Assembly: GCF_040183065.1 (NCBI RefSeq)
Contig: NC_091131.1
Location: 97,554,330-97,618,329, forward strand
Direction of reading: 5' to 3'
From: Periplaneta americana
Lineage: Eukaryota; Arthropoda; Insecta; Blattodea; Blattidae
DNA: 64,000 nucleotides
Shown here: positions 1 to 11,518 of the stretch, one piece after another
Position numbering within the stretch: the stretch's first letter is position 1
Layout of the letters: each line of letters starts with the position of its first letter
Notes under the pieces: model-generated
What the model was told of the DNA's origin: nothing
Database searches by the model: none
Seen by the model: only the letters and a program-made list of their open reading frames with translations
Position numbers and translations under genes: made by a program

Positions 1-170
1 ATGTAACAACTAGATGGCAGCCTAGTAAACCTGTCAAAATTTGTTGACCTCAAAGCCTATAAGGCCGACCGTTACTGTTAAATTGCAATAGTTAAAAAAT
101 TTTAACTGAACGGAAAAAAAAAAAGTGGATTATAGACAAAGTGGAGTCACCGTTGCATCATGTATTTTTT

Positions 171-420
171 TTTTTAGTTTGTTATTTAACGACCTGTATC
201 AACTAGGTTATTTAGTGTCAATGGGATTGGTGATAGCGAGATGTTATTTGGCGAGATGAGACAGAGGATTCGCAGTATAGTACCCGACATTCGCCTTACG
301 GTTGAAAAAACCTCATAAAAAACCCAACCAGAAAATCAGTTGAAGTAAAAATCGAACCCGCGCTCGAGCGTAACTCTGGAACGGCAGGCAAGCGCCTCAG
401 CCGATTGAGCTACGCCGGTA
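171..420 (-). repeat. tRNA-derived SINE, family A
   Basis: Read on the minus strand, the right end gives a tRNA-like head starting CCGGCGTAGCTCAATCGG (A box), with a B box GGGTTCGAT about 50 bases on. A central region follows (AACC...CCTCATAAAAAACCC), then a tail containing GACACTAAATAACCTAG and GTCGTTAAATAAC. The same layout recurs at 3598 and 16338. It has drifted moderately. It is a Pol III-type retroposon, not a working tRNA gene. Confidence 0.8.
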
Positions 421-860
421 TTCTTCATCGTGTATTTGACAGATCTCAAATGTAGGAGGAAAGAAAGGGAGGGGGCATTTTTGAGTTGCGTCATTAACGT
501 TTTCACTATGAATTTGAAATAACCATTTTTGGCTTATGTTCTAGTTCACTTTTCAAAGAAAGTAATTATCATTTTATTAACATAAATCTCTATTCGAATT
601 ATTTGGAGAGGCAAGGTCCTTCCCATTAATTTTATTGGGGGGGGGCAATGGCTTTAGCTCTATAAGTTGAGGGGACAAAAGTCCTTGTCTCCCAAAAGTC
701 GGCGTCTCCTGCATGTTCTTACACAAAGGTACTTCAAAGTGTTTTATCTGCAACTGGAAATTTTGCAGTTTAAGTGACATTGCCAGCTAGAATAACATGC
801 GATTTTGGAACGGCCATAATAAATAGTGAGACTGCGGTATTGCCTGACTCTTACATCTGG
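421..860. other. No gene seen
   Basis: AT-rich spacer between a SINE and a MULE relic. Only short overlapping open frames without codon bias or homology are visible. Confidence 0.5.
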
Positions 861-868
861 CTCAGAGC

Positions 869-1312
869 GTGTACAGAAGAATACAAACAGAAGGGTTGCA
901 GGAGCAATATAACGACTTTGAAAACAGTCCAATAAGGATAGAATCACATAACATTATGCTACAAGCATTTGTTCCCTTCGAAGAATTGAGAAGAAAATCT
1001 TGTGAAGCAATTGAATCTATAATGGAGTACTTTGAAATAAATTACATCACAGGCCAAAGAGCACGAAGCAGAAGACGGGCTGTGCCAGCAAGATATAGGC
1101 TACAACTACTATCTGGAATCAGTACCACGCTATTCTCCATACGAATATCACACCAGCAATCTAAGCGAAGGGTTTAATAATCGCCTCCAATTCGTCGTCG
1201 GAAAACATCTCTCAGACTTTTATACAGCTCTGTGTAAACTCCAAAAAGAACAAAGGGAGAAAGAAACTTTGCTACTGGAATTAAGACATGTCAAGTGAAA
1301 CCATAACTAAAA
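869..1312 (+). pseudogene. MULE-type transposase C-terminal relic
   Basis: The first part reads AFVPFEELRRK...IMEYFEINYITG followed by RRRAVPARY. In other frames the sequence continues as WNQY and then PYEYHTSNLSEGFNNRLQF, VVGKHLSDFYTALCKLQKEQ and a stop. This order (FEINYIG, RRRAPRF, W-N, TNN-EGWHNRF, GKH, L-KEQ) is the signature of the C-terminal end of Mutator-like/FLYWCH-associated transposases in arthropods. At least two frameshifts lie between about 1085 and 1140, so no intact protein is made. The catalytic DDE region upstream is absent. Calling it a MULE relic rests on motif recall, not on a search. Confidence 0.65.
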
Positions 1313-1494
1313 GCAAATGGATAACGCTATTAAAAGCAAAGAAGAATTTAAAATTATAGTTTTGCTGTACCAATCAATACAAGCAAGAAAATCGTCGCAT
1401 GTAGTATCTTCGTTCCATTGGGCACAACTTCATTGCATAAATTATGTAGGAATTTGTATTTTTAATTTGATAACCATTACTAATTTATTCAAAT

Positions 1495-1716
1495 GAAATA
1501 GGATATCTTCATAATGAAATAATTAATAAATTTAAGAAAGACTGGCGACAACATGTAGATAGAACGACAAACAGTAGATTTCCTAAGATGACCTTGAAAT
1601 ATCAACCTAGAGGAAAAAGAAGTAGGCCTACTGGGAGACTTAGGAAGAGATGGTCTGAACAAATAGGAGCAGGGACGGATTGAAAGTCCAAACCATGAAG
1701 AAGAAGAAGAAGAAGA
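1495..1716 (+). mobile_element. LINE reverse transcriptase 3' end (relic)
   Basis: One frame reads INKFKKDWRQHVDRTTNSR, then FPKMTLKYQPRGKRS and GRLRKRWSEQIGAG before a stop. This matches the conserved ending of many insect non-LTR retrotransposon polyproteins (W-xH-V-R-M ... P...Y-P-GKR-GRP-RW). A GAA-rich tail follows, as expected at a LINE 3' terminus. It is strongly 5'-truncated, with only the last 70 or so codons left. The clade is not assigned. Confidence 0.7.
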
Positions 1717-1739
1717 TCTTCATGTATTTAAACATGTTA

Positions 1740-1935
1740 TGAATTAATAATATTCGGAAACATACGTTCGGAAGTTAGATTTCGGGGGGGGGGGGAGAAA
1801 GTCGGAGATCTATCTTTCGGAAAAATTATCGGAATAAACGTTTTGGAAAAATGGCCGGTAATAATTTTAGTATATACGGATGTGATTTCTTCATTAAGTA
1901 ACTTGGATAATTCAATCCGAAGATTTATCCTACAC
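1740..1935. repeat. TTCGGAA-iterated element with G-run
   Basis: Repeated variants of TTCGGAA or TCGGAA occur at about 1754, 1769, 1801, 1818 and 1829, in both orientations by 1917, around an 11-G run at 1783. The words GATCTATCTTT next to the G-run recur at 60009-60025, where the iterated motif differs. No coding content is seen. Confidence 0.45.
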
Positions 1936-2064
1936 AACGGACACCAAAATTCATCATTATGAATTAAATTAAGATAAAAATATTAATTTTAATTGTAAAT
2001 TTGTTTTGAGGAGAATACGTCGCGAATGTACGATTTTTTTAAGTTTTTATACTTTCTGTAAAAG

Positions 2065-2067
<3 letters not shown>

Positions 2068-2115
<48 letters not shown>
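2068..2115. repeat. (TA)n microsatellite
   Basis: About 22 uninterrupted TA units. Confidence 0.95.
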
Positions 2116-2116
<1 letters not shown>

Positions 2117-2497
2117 TGTTGTGGAAGTTTATCATTAAAATACAGAAACAAATGTACTCGTATATAAATCTGAATGCCCAGTTAATAGAACAACACTTTT
2201 GAGAAGTAATGCGTCATCTCTAATCTACAACATGTGCGAGAGAATGCGTAGGTGTTGGGATGTAGCAAATAACTCCTGAACAATATTGTGGCTTTATTTC
2301 TGAATTACTGACGCTACTGGATAGATTGATAGATTAGAGCAGGAGATTCTCAAGCAGTCTGTTGCAAAGTCCAATTAAATTTGTCGCGAACATTTCGTGC
2401 TTCTTTTATTTTCACTTAACTTAAATGTTTTTATCTTTCGAATACGTAATCCGCAATAAATTATTTGTAGTCTGTGCGGTGTAATTCAACAATTATG

Positions 2498-2499
<2 letters not shown>

Positions 2500-2543
<44 letters not shown>
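2500..2543. repeat. (ATT)n microsatellite
   Basis: About 14 ATT units. Trinucleotide tracts of this type recur throughout the window, often at LINE 3' ends. Confidence 0.95.
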
Positions 2544-2545
<2 letters not shown>

Positions 2546-2702
2546 CTACGCCAATTTGAGGTTTATAATGACGCTAGAATGACCATCACAATTCGTACTA
2601 AATGTTTACGTCATTATTTAATTGAAAATGGCAAAATATTTTACAGAAATTGACGCTATTATACGAAAAATTTAATTAACGTAATGATTCTGAAGTTGTA
2701 AT

Positions 2703-3505
2703 AGAATTTGATTATAAATAAAAGTTAAATTTCCATTTCGGAATATGTATATCTCTCGCGTGTTAAATATTACAGTACCTGGTTAATTAGTTTCAGCTTG
2801 TTATTGGTCATCTTCAGAACTAGTTGGTGCTGGTCTTGGCGTCTTTTGTTTGTGTTTCCTGTGGGGGTGTGTTTGTGTAGTGTAATGTGGAGTCAAAGAG
2901 TGTGTGTGTTCTGAAATTGAGTTGTGTGTTGAGAATTTCGTTTGGATGTGTTTTTGTATGTTTATATATTTCGTATTGTTCTAGTGTGTTTAGTTTCTGG
3001 GTTTTTTTTGGTTGAATATGTAGAATTTCCATGTCTGTGTATATGTCTCTGTAGGTGTGGTTAGCATTTGTGATGTGTTCTGCATATGTGGAAGTGTTTT
3101 GTAGTTCTGTTATGGCTGTGATGTGTTCTTTGCAACGTGTTGGAAATGATCTGACTGTCTGTCCTATGTAGAAGTTGTTTCAGGTGTTGCATTTGAGTTT
3201 GTATACGCCTATGTGGTTGCATTTGTTTGTTTGTGTTGTTTGTGTGTTGAGATGTTTTTGTAGAGTGTTATTTGTTCTATATGCGATGTTGTAATTTAAT
3301 TTCTTGAATGAGGTTGCAATTTTGTGTGTTTTTTTTGTTTTCGTATGTCAGTGTGATATATTCCTTGTGTTCTTGTGTTTGTGTTGTATTCTTACGTTTT
3401 TTGTGATATGTTCTGTCTTTCTTATTGTGTTGTCTATTATGCTAGGGTTGTATCCATTTTCTTGTGCTATGTATTTGATTGTGTTTAGCTCTTTGTAATC
3501 TTGTT
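2703..3505 (-). mobile_element. Penelope-like element, GIY-YIG C-terminal part and 3' region
   Basis: On the minus strand the region encodes NIAYRTNNTLQKHLN, then GVYKLKCNT...FYIGQT-RS...CKEH, then STYAEHITNANHTYRDI, MEILHIQPKKTQKLNTLEQ and FRTHTLFDSTL. GVYKLKC...YIGQT..RS is the GIY-YIG nuclease core typical of Penelope-like retroelements, and the LEQYEIYKHTK segment is their usual C-terminus. The reading frame has at least one internal stop, so it is a 5'-truncated, dead copy. After the stop codon, near 2790-2820, comes a short CTGAAGA...GAAAC sequence of the type linked with hammerhead motifs in this group. A second fragment of the same family lies at 21690. Confidence 0.8.
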
Positions 3506-3597
3506 GGCTCATTACATATACAATACATATTCAATATACTCAATACATATTCTGAAGTGATATAGTGTTAAAAGTTGTATAATCAAGATGTATAAGC

Positions 3598-3851
3598 CAC
3601 CGGCGTGGCTCAGTCGGTTAAGGTCCTTGTGTGCCGGTCTGAAGTTGCGCTCGGGTGCGGGTTCGATCTCCGCTTGAGCTGATTACCTGGTTGGGGTTTT
3701 CCGAGGTTTTCCCCAACCCTAAGGTGAATGCCAGGTAATCTATGCCGAATCCTCGGCCACATCTTGCCAAATACCATCTCGCTATCACCAATCTCATCGA
3801 CGCTAAATAACCTCATAGTTGATACAACGTCGTTAAATAACCAACTAAAAA
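3598..3851 (+). repeat. tRNA-derived SINE, family A
   Basis: The head CCGGCGTGGCTCAGTCGG has A-box character and GCGGGTTCGAT is a B box. The central part reads ACCTGGTTGGGGTTTTCC and the tail has GACGCTAAATAACC and GTCGTTAAATAACC. It is one of the better preserved copies and shares its central part and tail with family B at 11519. Confidence 0.85.
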
Positions 3852-4403
3852 TGTATATGTTAAATTTCCAGGTAATTTTAATTGTTGTGTAGGTTTCCAA
3901 AGATGCGGTTGAAAGTTACAAAAGTTATTTTCGGATTTACACGTCGCTCGGATCGACTTTGCCGCAATTGCAAATTAAACATTAAGGATTTTCTACTTTT
4001 TTCATCGTAATATTTGTGTACCTCAACACTCTTCTATGAAAACAGTGAAATGTGAAAAAAGAAACTTTTACTTGCTGAAGGTAAGGGATTAGGCCTATAC
4101 GTTAGCCTATCATCCATAAGGTACTTATTGACGAGTTATGTAAAGAATATCAGCACAAACATTAAATTAATGAACGATTCCTTTTAATTTGCAAATGTTA
4201 TTAATCTGTAGGATATAGTAGTAGTAATCAGTCTGGTGTTTAACTGCAATTAAAAGTATAGCAGTTTCTCACAAGATCGGCGAATTTAGGTCAGATACGC
4301 TGCGATTCATAGATGTTTGGAACTTTTCGATTGTTATAGATAGGCTATCTATTTATCCGTTTGCAATATAAAGCCCGAAATGGCGATACTCCCACTTCAT
4401 ACA

Positions 4404-4600
4404 GGCCTATGCTGAGTCTGTGGTTAAAGCGCCAGAGCGCTGGTCTTCCATCCAGACGGCCCGGTTCTATCCTCAATCAGGTCGTTATGGAATTTGTGGT
4501 GGACAATTTTTGTCGGAGTACTCTCATTTCTCTGTATGATTCCACCAACACCCTTCACCTTCTCCTCATTTCATCTATCATCTGTAATAGTTAAAGATAG
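4404..4600 (+). repeat. tRNA-derived SINE, family F
   Basis: The tRNA-like head CTGAGTCTGTGGTTAAAGCG is followed by a B-box-like CCCGGTTCTATCC. The body contains TCGGAGTACTC and a C/T-rich stretch. The copy near 58350 has a related body (TCGAGTACTCCAATT). Confidence 0.5.
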
Positions 4601-5070
4601 GCTGGGGATAGTAAGGGTTTTCGATACTGATATAGGAAGTGTTTGGGGTTCTGGGTCCTGGAGCTTAGGCCTATTAGGTATTGATCTGGGAATGGGACTT
4701 GGTTCTGCCATGACTGAGGTGGGATGGCTCACTTTCTTCCCACCATAATCTGAACACACGCTCTCGCCATGAAACAATATTAACAGTACCATCACATCGC
4801 ACCTCCTCATACTCATCCTCTTTCACAATAGCCCTGCCAAGACTCTGGACTTAGCTACGTGCTAGCATCAGGGACTGTCGAAATAAAATTGAATTCAAAC
4901 ACAAACTTACTAGGCGTTTGGTCAGTAATTGAGACTCGTTCAGACATAGTTTATTGAAAGCAGTTCTCTCAATCTACCACAAATATTTCAATATCCGGTA
5001 ATTTCATCACTATACAATTTTGTTATTCTAGGTTTAGTTTGTAATTCGGTAAATACAAAAACATTCTTAA
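4600..5070. other. No gene seen
   Basis: Mixed-composition spacer. Overlapping short frames on both strands at 4500-4810 look like chance frames in a low-stop region. Confidence 0.4.
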
Positions 5071-5074
5071 TTCT

Positions 5075-5252
5075 TAAATTCTCTGATAAGTCTAGCTTTC
5101 ATTAATAGGTAGTATTTTCGTCCTTTGATTTTTATTCTAATTGTAATTGTAAATTTAATACTAATTGCAATTTTATTCTTTATATTATAGTTTTAATCCC
5201 CTGGTAGAGGGGCAGAGAAGGTCTGACGGCCTTATCTCTACCAGGTTAAATA
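5075..5252 (+). mobile_element. LINE 3' UTR end with terminal hairpin
   Basis: CCTGGTAGAG at 5200-5209 pairs perfectly with CTCTACCAGG at 5236-5245, and is followed by the short tail TTAAATAAATAA. A stem-loop just before a short AT-rich tail is typical of CR1/Jockey-like LINE 3' ends, where the element's own reverse transcriptase binds. The coding part has been lost. Confidence 0.6.
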
Positions 5253-5730
5253 AATAATTACTAATACTTGTCAGCGTCGGATTCTCGAATGTCACTGGGA
5301 CCACCCGTCGGACCTCGACAATCACAGCACATATAGGGCGCAAATGGGTCATTATAACCTTATGTGCAAGGATTCATCACGGGTTCAGTCCTCGAAAAGA
5401 TAAACCTCATTTCACATGGCTCCATCGTGCCTCCGTGCAATGTAGACACGAAAAGAATCTAAAATATTCGCTAGGCATCGATATGACCTGAAGATCTTCT
5501 AGAATACAGGAATATGTAAAAAAAAGTCTTTAAATGTCTATTTCAATAATGTAGCATCACTTTAAACTTGTATTATAGAACAAAACGTGATAATGTATTA
5601 CACCATCTTTAAAATAAATTATTTCGTCACAATAGATATAAAGATGCGCAGTGAACGTCTTTAACAATGCAATAAGTTATTTTTTATTCTATATATCGAT
5701 TTTATGGACATTAATGGTATTTTGCTTATC

Positions 5731-5841
5731 ATGATGATGATGATTATTATTATTATTATTATTATTAATTAAGCGCCACTGAGGCGCTCTCGGCCTTCCT
5801 ATCTAATTAATCTTGCTGGTTGGAATACAAGACAATTAAAT

Positions 5842-5887
<46 letters not shown>
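5731..5887. repeat. (ATG)n/(ATT)n microsatellites
   Basis: An ATG-to-ATT tract occupies 5731-5766 and a second (ATT)n tract 5844-5887, separated by 77 bases containing GCGCCACTGAGGCGC, a short palindrome. Confidence 0.85.
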
Positions 5888-5888
<1 letters not shown>

Positions 5889-6124
5889 ACTAACGGTTTA
5901 TGAGCTACATGATTTGCTTGTTACTAACTTCATAATACTGGACTAATCAGTTAATCACGAGTTATTGCTTACATGAAATTTTCGGTCTCTAGGACGTCAA
6001 CTATCGTATGAAAACTAGAAATATTTTTAAGCAATAATGATTAATACCAACAAATACTAAGCATTTTGAATCAGATTTTCATACGTAATTAGTTAGAAAA
6101 TCAAGACCTAAAAGTAACAATTTC

Positions 6125-6635
6125 TAAGCAGTTCCAAATTTGCTGTATGGTAGCGAAATTCAGATACTTCGAAAACGAGACCTAACAGAATTAAATACTG
6201 TAGAAATGAAACACTTTTTAGGGAAACAGCTAGACTATAAAATAAATGAAATTTTACAAAATAGAAATTACAAGCCAAATTGGGTGCAACGTTGTAATGT
6301 AATTAAAAATTGATGACAATAGAATTCCCCTACAAATTTCGAATTACCGATCAGCAGGAAAGAGAAGTCAAAGAAGACTGTAAAAAGACCGACCATTTCA
6401 TTTTGTGTGGCGAAATAGATCACCTGGTCTAGAAACGTAAAAGATAAGAATGCTGATGGTGATAAAATTGTAACATGAAAAAATAAAACGTGACTATGAA
6501 TAAGTTAAATTTTTAATGTAAAATTGTTTTTCACAATAGAATGACAATTTGATATGTAGCGGACTTATGTGAGGGCGGCAATGAACCTCCGGGTACCTTA
6601 TAAGCCAGCAAGTAAGTAATTAAGTAAGTAAGCCA
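6125..6635 (+). mobile_element. LINE 3' end (RTE-like, relic)
   Basis: The frame reads LLYGSEIQILRKRDLTELN and then VEMKHFLGKQLDYKINEI, matching the LLYGSETW...R-EAAEMKFLR...GY segment near the C-terminus of common insect LINE polyproteins. After a break, RIPLQISNYRSAGKRSQRR follows. The 3' UTR carries GAGGGCGGCAATGAACCTCC and ends in a TAAG-repeat tail at 6605-6632, a familiar insect LINE terminus. It is truncated and broken. Confidence 0.7.
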
Positions 6636-6639
6636 TTAC

Positions 6640-8840
6640 GATAAAATTATAATTAATCTCCTTCGTTAAATTGGAGAGTACTTTTGGTTAGTTACACTGC
6701 ACCAAGTATTAATGTATATTCATTATTGTTTCTGCGGTGATGAATATAGTTGAAGAACAAGCAATTCTATTCTACGAAACAAAATTCTCTTATTTATCAG
6801 ATAAAACTACTAAGAACTATGCCAGCCTGAAACGAAACAAAGGATAATATTTCATAACAATGCAAAACCGTCAGAAAAAAACAACTCCAAGACAACTACA
6901 GAGAGCAAGAGAAACACTAACTCCTGCAAAAAGAAGACCAAAAATGGAACTAAAGTTATTTAATTGCTTAAAATACACAAGTGTAAGAAATAACCGGAAC
7001 CAGTATAACATTGCTATTTTTTTTAATTGCGGTTAACAAAATTCTATTAAATACACAATTCAGAAACCACATAATGGATTACACGTTACTTCGACAGACT
7101 AAATCATTGCGCCACCTTTGTCACAAAAAGAACACTTTAACTTCTAACTTACAATGTAGCGCATTCTGTTGGTGGCTATTATTACTACTAAAATTTAAAG
7201 AACATAGTTACGAATAGCACCGCTTGGAGGATGACGTTACTTACACAACTCTTCTGCCATCTAGTGTTGAAAATGTGTATACCTCCCGAGCCGATGGCTC
7301 GGTGAGTAAAAGTAATAAGCAGATGTGTAGCGATCAAACTTTCGGAGGTTCAGCAAAGTAATTTTACAAACAATAAAGATTGAGTGATACGAATAAAAAA
7401 GTATGTATCATATACTCCTACTTGTAATTAATAGATACGTTGCAGAGTACAAGCTTTAACTTGCAAATATGTATTCCAGAAATGAAGTAACTATTCCAGT
7501 GTCATGTAACAAAAGTTACCTACGTACTGTAGAATGATGAATATAGAAGGTAACGATGATAGTCTCTTATTGAAACACAATTGAAGTAAATAATGAAAAT
7601 ATTCTATCATCCAAGATTGCTCTATTAACAAGATATTTCTTCAATTCTTGACTTCAAATGAAGTAGCAAGCGCGGTAGTTTTCTAATTCCAAATAAATTA
7701 TTCCTAGCAAAGAAAAATACTGGCCAAAGGAAAAAAGATTCATGGAAGAAAGTAAGAACTGAGTGCATGCAGTTATTTGGTCAAAATGTTGCTATACATA
7801 AATTCAAGAAGACATTGAATAACACAAAGAAAGATAAACTACTGTAAACAAAATTATAGAATTTCGCGATTATGGAAAGGAACTTCTATATTGACAGTCT
7901 ATTTTAGACTACAGTCTTAGTTATTTGAAGCCAGGTTATAAATATGCAAACTGATGAAAACACAAACATTTATTTAAGAGTATTAATACACTCTTAGTCT
8001 TCATTCACACTCTTAATAGTTTATTGACAAACTAATTAAACTGCCAGTAAATTATTATCGCCTTAAGGAAGTACACGTAAAATCTTGCACAAGTTTTTTT
8101 TTTTTTTTTCAGTTCACCCACTGTATACAGTATTCCTGCTTTCTTAATTCCGAATGTAGGCCTAATAGTCTACAGAACTTAAGTGTATAAGACTTCACGA
8201 GATATGGCACTATCGAAATATGATCGAGCGTTTTCGATATATCGTTCATAGGCCTATCTATTGATCTGTGAACCGCCTATTTGTTCCTAGTGCTTCACCT
8301 CATTTCTAATGCTGTAGTTTATGAGAGTTTTGTTAGCAAAGAATGATTGATAACTTTCAACAATGGAAGAACTGTACTACGGAATATTATTATTGAACAA
8401 TTAATAGAATAAAATTATATAAAATCATGGTAAACATTTCAATCAATTCAATTTGTTCTCTGAAATAACTAGAAAATGGTGTAATAAAAGGGAATTTGGT
8501 AAATCAAGTGTAGCTGGCAACCTTATTTTCTACGTAAAGATTATAATAACCATTGGTAACCTTATTTTCGTTGTGGAAACGTTCTTCTGTGATTCTGTAG
8601 TTCGATGCTTCATTTATAACCCAAAATGGAATGTTTATTTGATTTTAATATAATGGCGTTTGAAGAAATAGAGAAAACTGTAGCTCTGTGAAAGACTTAT
8701 TCGAATTCGAGCAGTTGATATATTATAGGCTGTACCCATCACAAGAAAGGCCATCAGAAGTAATATTATTAAGTAATGGTTTATTAGCGTTTTTAAATAG
8801 TTACCATATTTTATAAGCTGTAAATTTTACCAAAATAAAG
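6640..8840. other. No gene seen
   Basis: AT-rich spacer with many lysine-rich short frames, for example around 6840-6960 and 7690-7850, which may be very old LINE remnants. None is recognisable. Confidence 0.4.
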
Positions 8841-8850
8841 AAATTATCAT

Positions 8851-9213
8851 TTTTGGTCCTCGACGTTTACTGAAACACTCATATTTTTACATGGACCAAG
8901 AATACTACGCTATGAAAAAAACTGTCCATTAATTTAGATTAATTTTTGGTCCTCGACTTTTACTGAAACACTCATATTTTTACATGGACCAAGAATACTA
9001 CGCTATGAAAAAACTGTCCATTAATTTAGATTAATTTTTGGTCCTCGACTTTTACTGAAACACTCATATTTTTACATGGACCAAGAATACTACGCTATGA
9101 AAAAACTGTCCATTAATTTAGATTAATTTTTGGTCCTCGACTTTTACTGAAACACTCATATTTTTACATGGACCAAGAATACTACGCTATGAAAAATCTG
9201 TCCATTAATTTAG
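8851..9213. repeat. 92-bp tandem repeat, four copies
   Basis: Units start at TTTTGGTCCTCGAC at 8851, 8944, 9036 and 9128, a period of 92-93. Units 2 to 4 differ by only a base or two, and unit 1 has a few more changes. Each unit contains TTGGTCC and, about 35 bases on, its complement GGACCAA, so each could form a hairpin. The repeat length is not a multiple of three and no protein crosses it. Confidence 0.9.
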
Positions 9214-9469
9214 ATGTTGGCAAGATATTTTATGTAAATTGTAATATATATAATTATATAATACTTATCGATAACATTCATACCATTCAACTAATCAGGA
9301 GGATGCTCCTATATTACATCTATTCCTTCGAGAAACAGAGTTACCATTCCTTTGACGTAAGTCCATCAGGTCTTGCGACTGATCGCTGGTGGTCCTTAAG
9401 GGATATTCACAGCGAATTTTTGATATAGTACGCCAGTCTCCTCCTAACACATCTAAATCAACTTAAACT

Positions 9470-9615
9470 TGAGGACAACACAAACACCCAGGCCACATAT
9501 ACCAAGAAACAATATTGGTAACCAAGGAAAAATCCTTGGCACAGTCAGAAATTGAACCCGAAACCCTCTGGTTAGGAGCCAGCTCGCTAACCACTAGGCC
9601 TATACTAACAGGCTG
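9470..9615 (-). repeat. tRNA-derived SINE, family G
   Basis: The minus strand gives CTAGTGGTTAGCGAGCTGGC (A box), then CGGGTTCAATTTC (B box) followed by CCAAGGATTTTTCCTTGG, a perfect inverted repeat. The left limit is uncertain. Confidence 0.6.
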
Positions 9616-9619
9616 ACAA

Positions 9620-11515
9620 CCAACTTTGGAAATTTTACCATGTCGTTTCTCCTGAAAACTTACTTAATAACGATAACTTACTTTGTTCTAAGTAGCTTTT
9701 CATAATTATTCCGTCTTTATTCTAGAGAAATTGACCATCTAGAATCTTCTCTGCCGAATTTTTTAACGCAAAATTTATTTGGATTAGAAGAACCAGATGG
9801 TTTCCACTCCTTTGTTTATTCATTTTGATCGTAACAGCTGATCCGTGATTCGTCCACAGTTACAATGCGATCCAAAAAGTTAGAAGAATCCTCTTAAAAA
9901 TGGTGGAAATACGACTTAGAAATTAGCATTTTCAGTTATTTCTGATCAGCGTTTAGAGATTTCATTTAACACACAATTTTCTCATATCCAAATCGTTACG
10001 TACGATGTGAGAGATACATTTATACGAAATTTTCGAGTCTCAAGCCCAATTCAATCACAGCATAGGTATTTCCTGGAGTGAGCAGAGCAATAGATCTTCA
10101 AAAGAGTGTTCTTCTTTGATTTCTGTTCTGAAATTTCGAAACCCTAATAATTATTGTGGCGTACGAAGTACAATGATCCCTAATTGAGTCCACCATATCC
10201 GCATAATTTTGCATGTCGGATAAGCCTTTCAAAAATTGCTAATTCATCAACCACCGATACTCAGTTTTAACAAAGCTGAAATTTATGACATAGATTATTA
10301 AAAATGTACAATATTTACAATAAATTTACCTCTCTATCACCAAACGTAGAGTAACAATTTATCAAACAACATACTATTTTCATACAGTAGTATCCGCTTT
10401 CGCTTTTTATTATAACAAAGGACTACCACTACCACTACAATACACGGTGGAAGGGGACCGATGCACTAAAATTTAAGAGGTGATTCTACATGTTAAATAT
10501 ACCAAAACTTTTATTACACTTTTCCTTCGATGAAGCACCGTTAAGCAGGAAAAGAATAGTCTTTGCCCAATGTTTGCAGCGCTCTATTGCGGTAACAGCC
10601 CGAGAGAAATATACAAGCAGATAGGTACAAATAATATGAATAGTTAGTGTCTTGAGTTTTATTTTTTTCAAATTAAACCATTTAGCCATGAATTTAATTT
10701 CAATAATTGCGAAAAATCGTTAAAATAAATCTCGAAACGTAGCGCATTGTTGTATGTCACCGAGTACAGCACATGTGGAGGAAAAGGTAAAAGATCGGTG
10801 GCCGCACTTGCTAGAGTTATTGCAGTAGCCGTGATGTTGCCAAATGTTTCATAGACACATTACGATTTTCTCTAAAACGGTAAATGATAGAAAAAACTTA
10901 TTTAGATTTTTCAAACTTCTCCTCATGATCTAATACCAGTTTCATTTGTTACCTTCCACTCTGTATGGCAATACGTCTTAAGTATGGAATGTTAGCATGC
11001 TTTCCTTCGACAATTTTCTACCACAATAACGTATCAAAACGATGTTAGAAAACTGAGTTAGTTAGTTAGTGGGGTTAAAAAGGGCGCGTCAGCTACTATG
11101 GCTATTTGCTCCCTTATCTAAAATCTTTCACTAAACACAAATACAATACAATAACCAGAATGCTTAAAAGAACTAAAAAGCGTTGTCACGGTTAAAACGA
11201 GGCAAACAAATGCAGTTTCAACAAGGAGAAGCATAAAAACCATAAAAGTGAGAAGTTCTCAGACCCTATGCAATATTTAAAAAGAAACAACAAAACAATA
11301 AAACAAATGCCACCAGAGATAAATTATCTAGCGCATTTATAAAATGTCCGGATGTAAAAGGTCCGAATGTCAAATTTGTTAAAATCGTACACTAAAAAAT
11401 GTAACCTCCGGATGTAATAGAAAACTGATTTTGTATACAGTACAGTATTTTAATATGATTTCTTTAGACATTTTCCTCGAGTCTTTCTTTTTCTCGTAGC
11501 ACAGTGACACTAGAA
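9620..11515. other. No gene seen
   Basis: AT-rich spacer upstream of the first recognised LRRC23 exon. The piece at 10290-10435 resembles 36820-36960 (both contain AACAACATA-CTAT and TCCGCTTT-GTTTATA-like words) and may be an old dispersed repeat. The missing upstream LRRC23 exons were not found here. Confidence 0.35.
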
Positions 11516-11518
11516 AAT

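Noticed and set aside
4494-4816. Overlapping 80-codon frames on both strands
   Set aside because: They lie in and beside a SINE, with no conserved motif on either strand.
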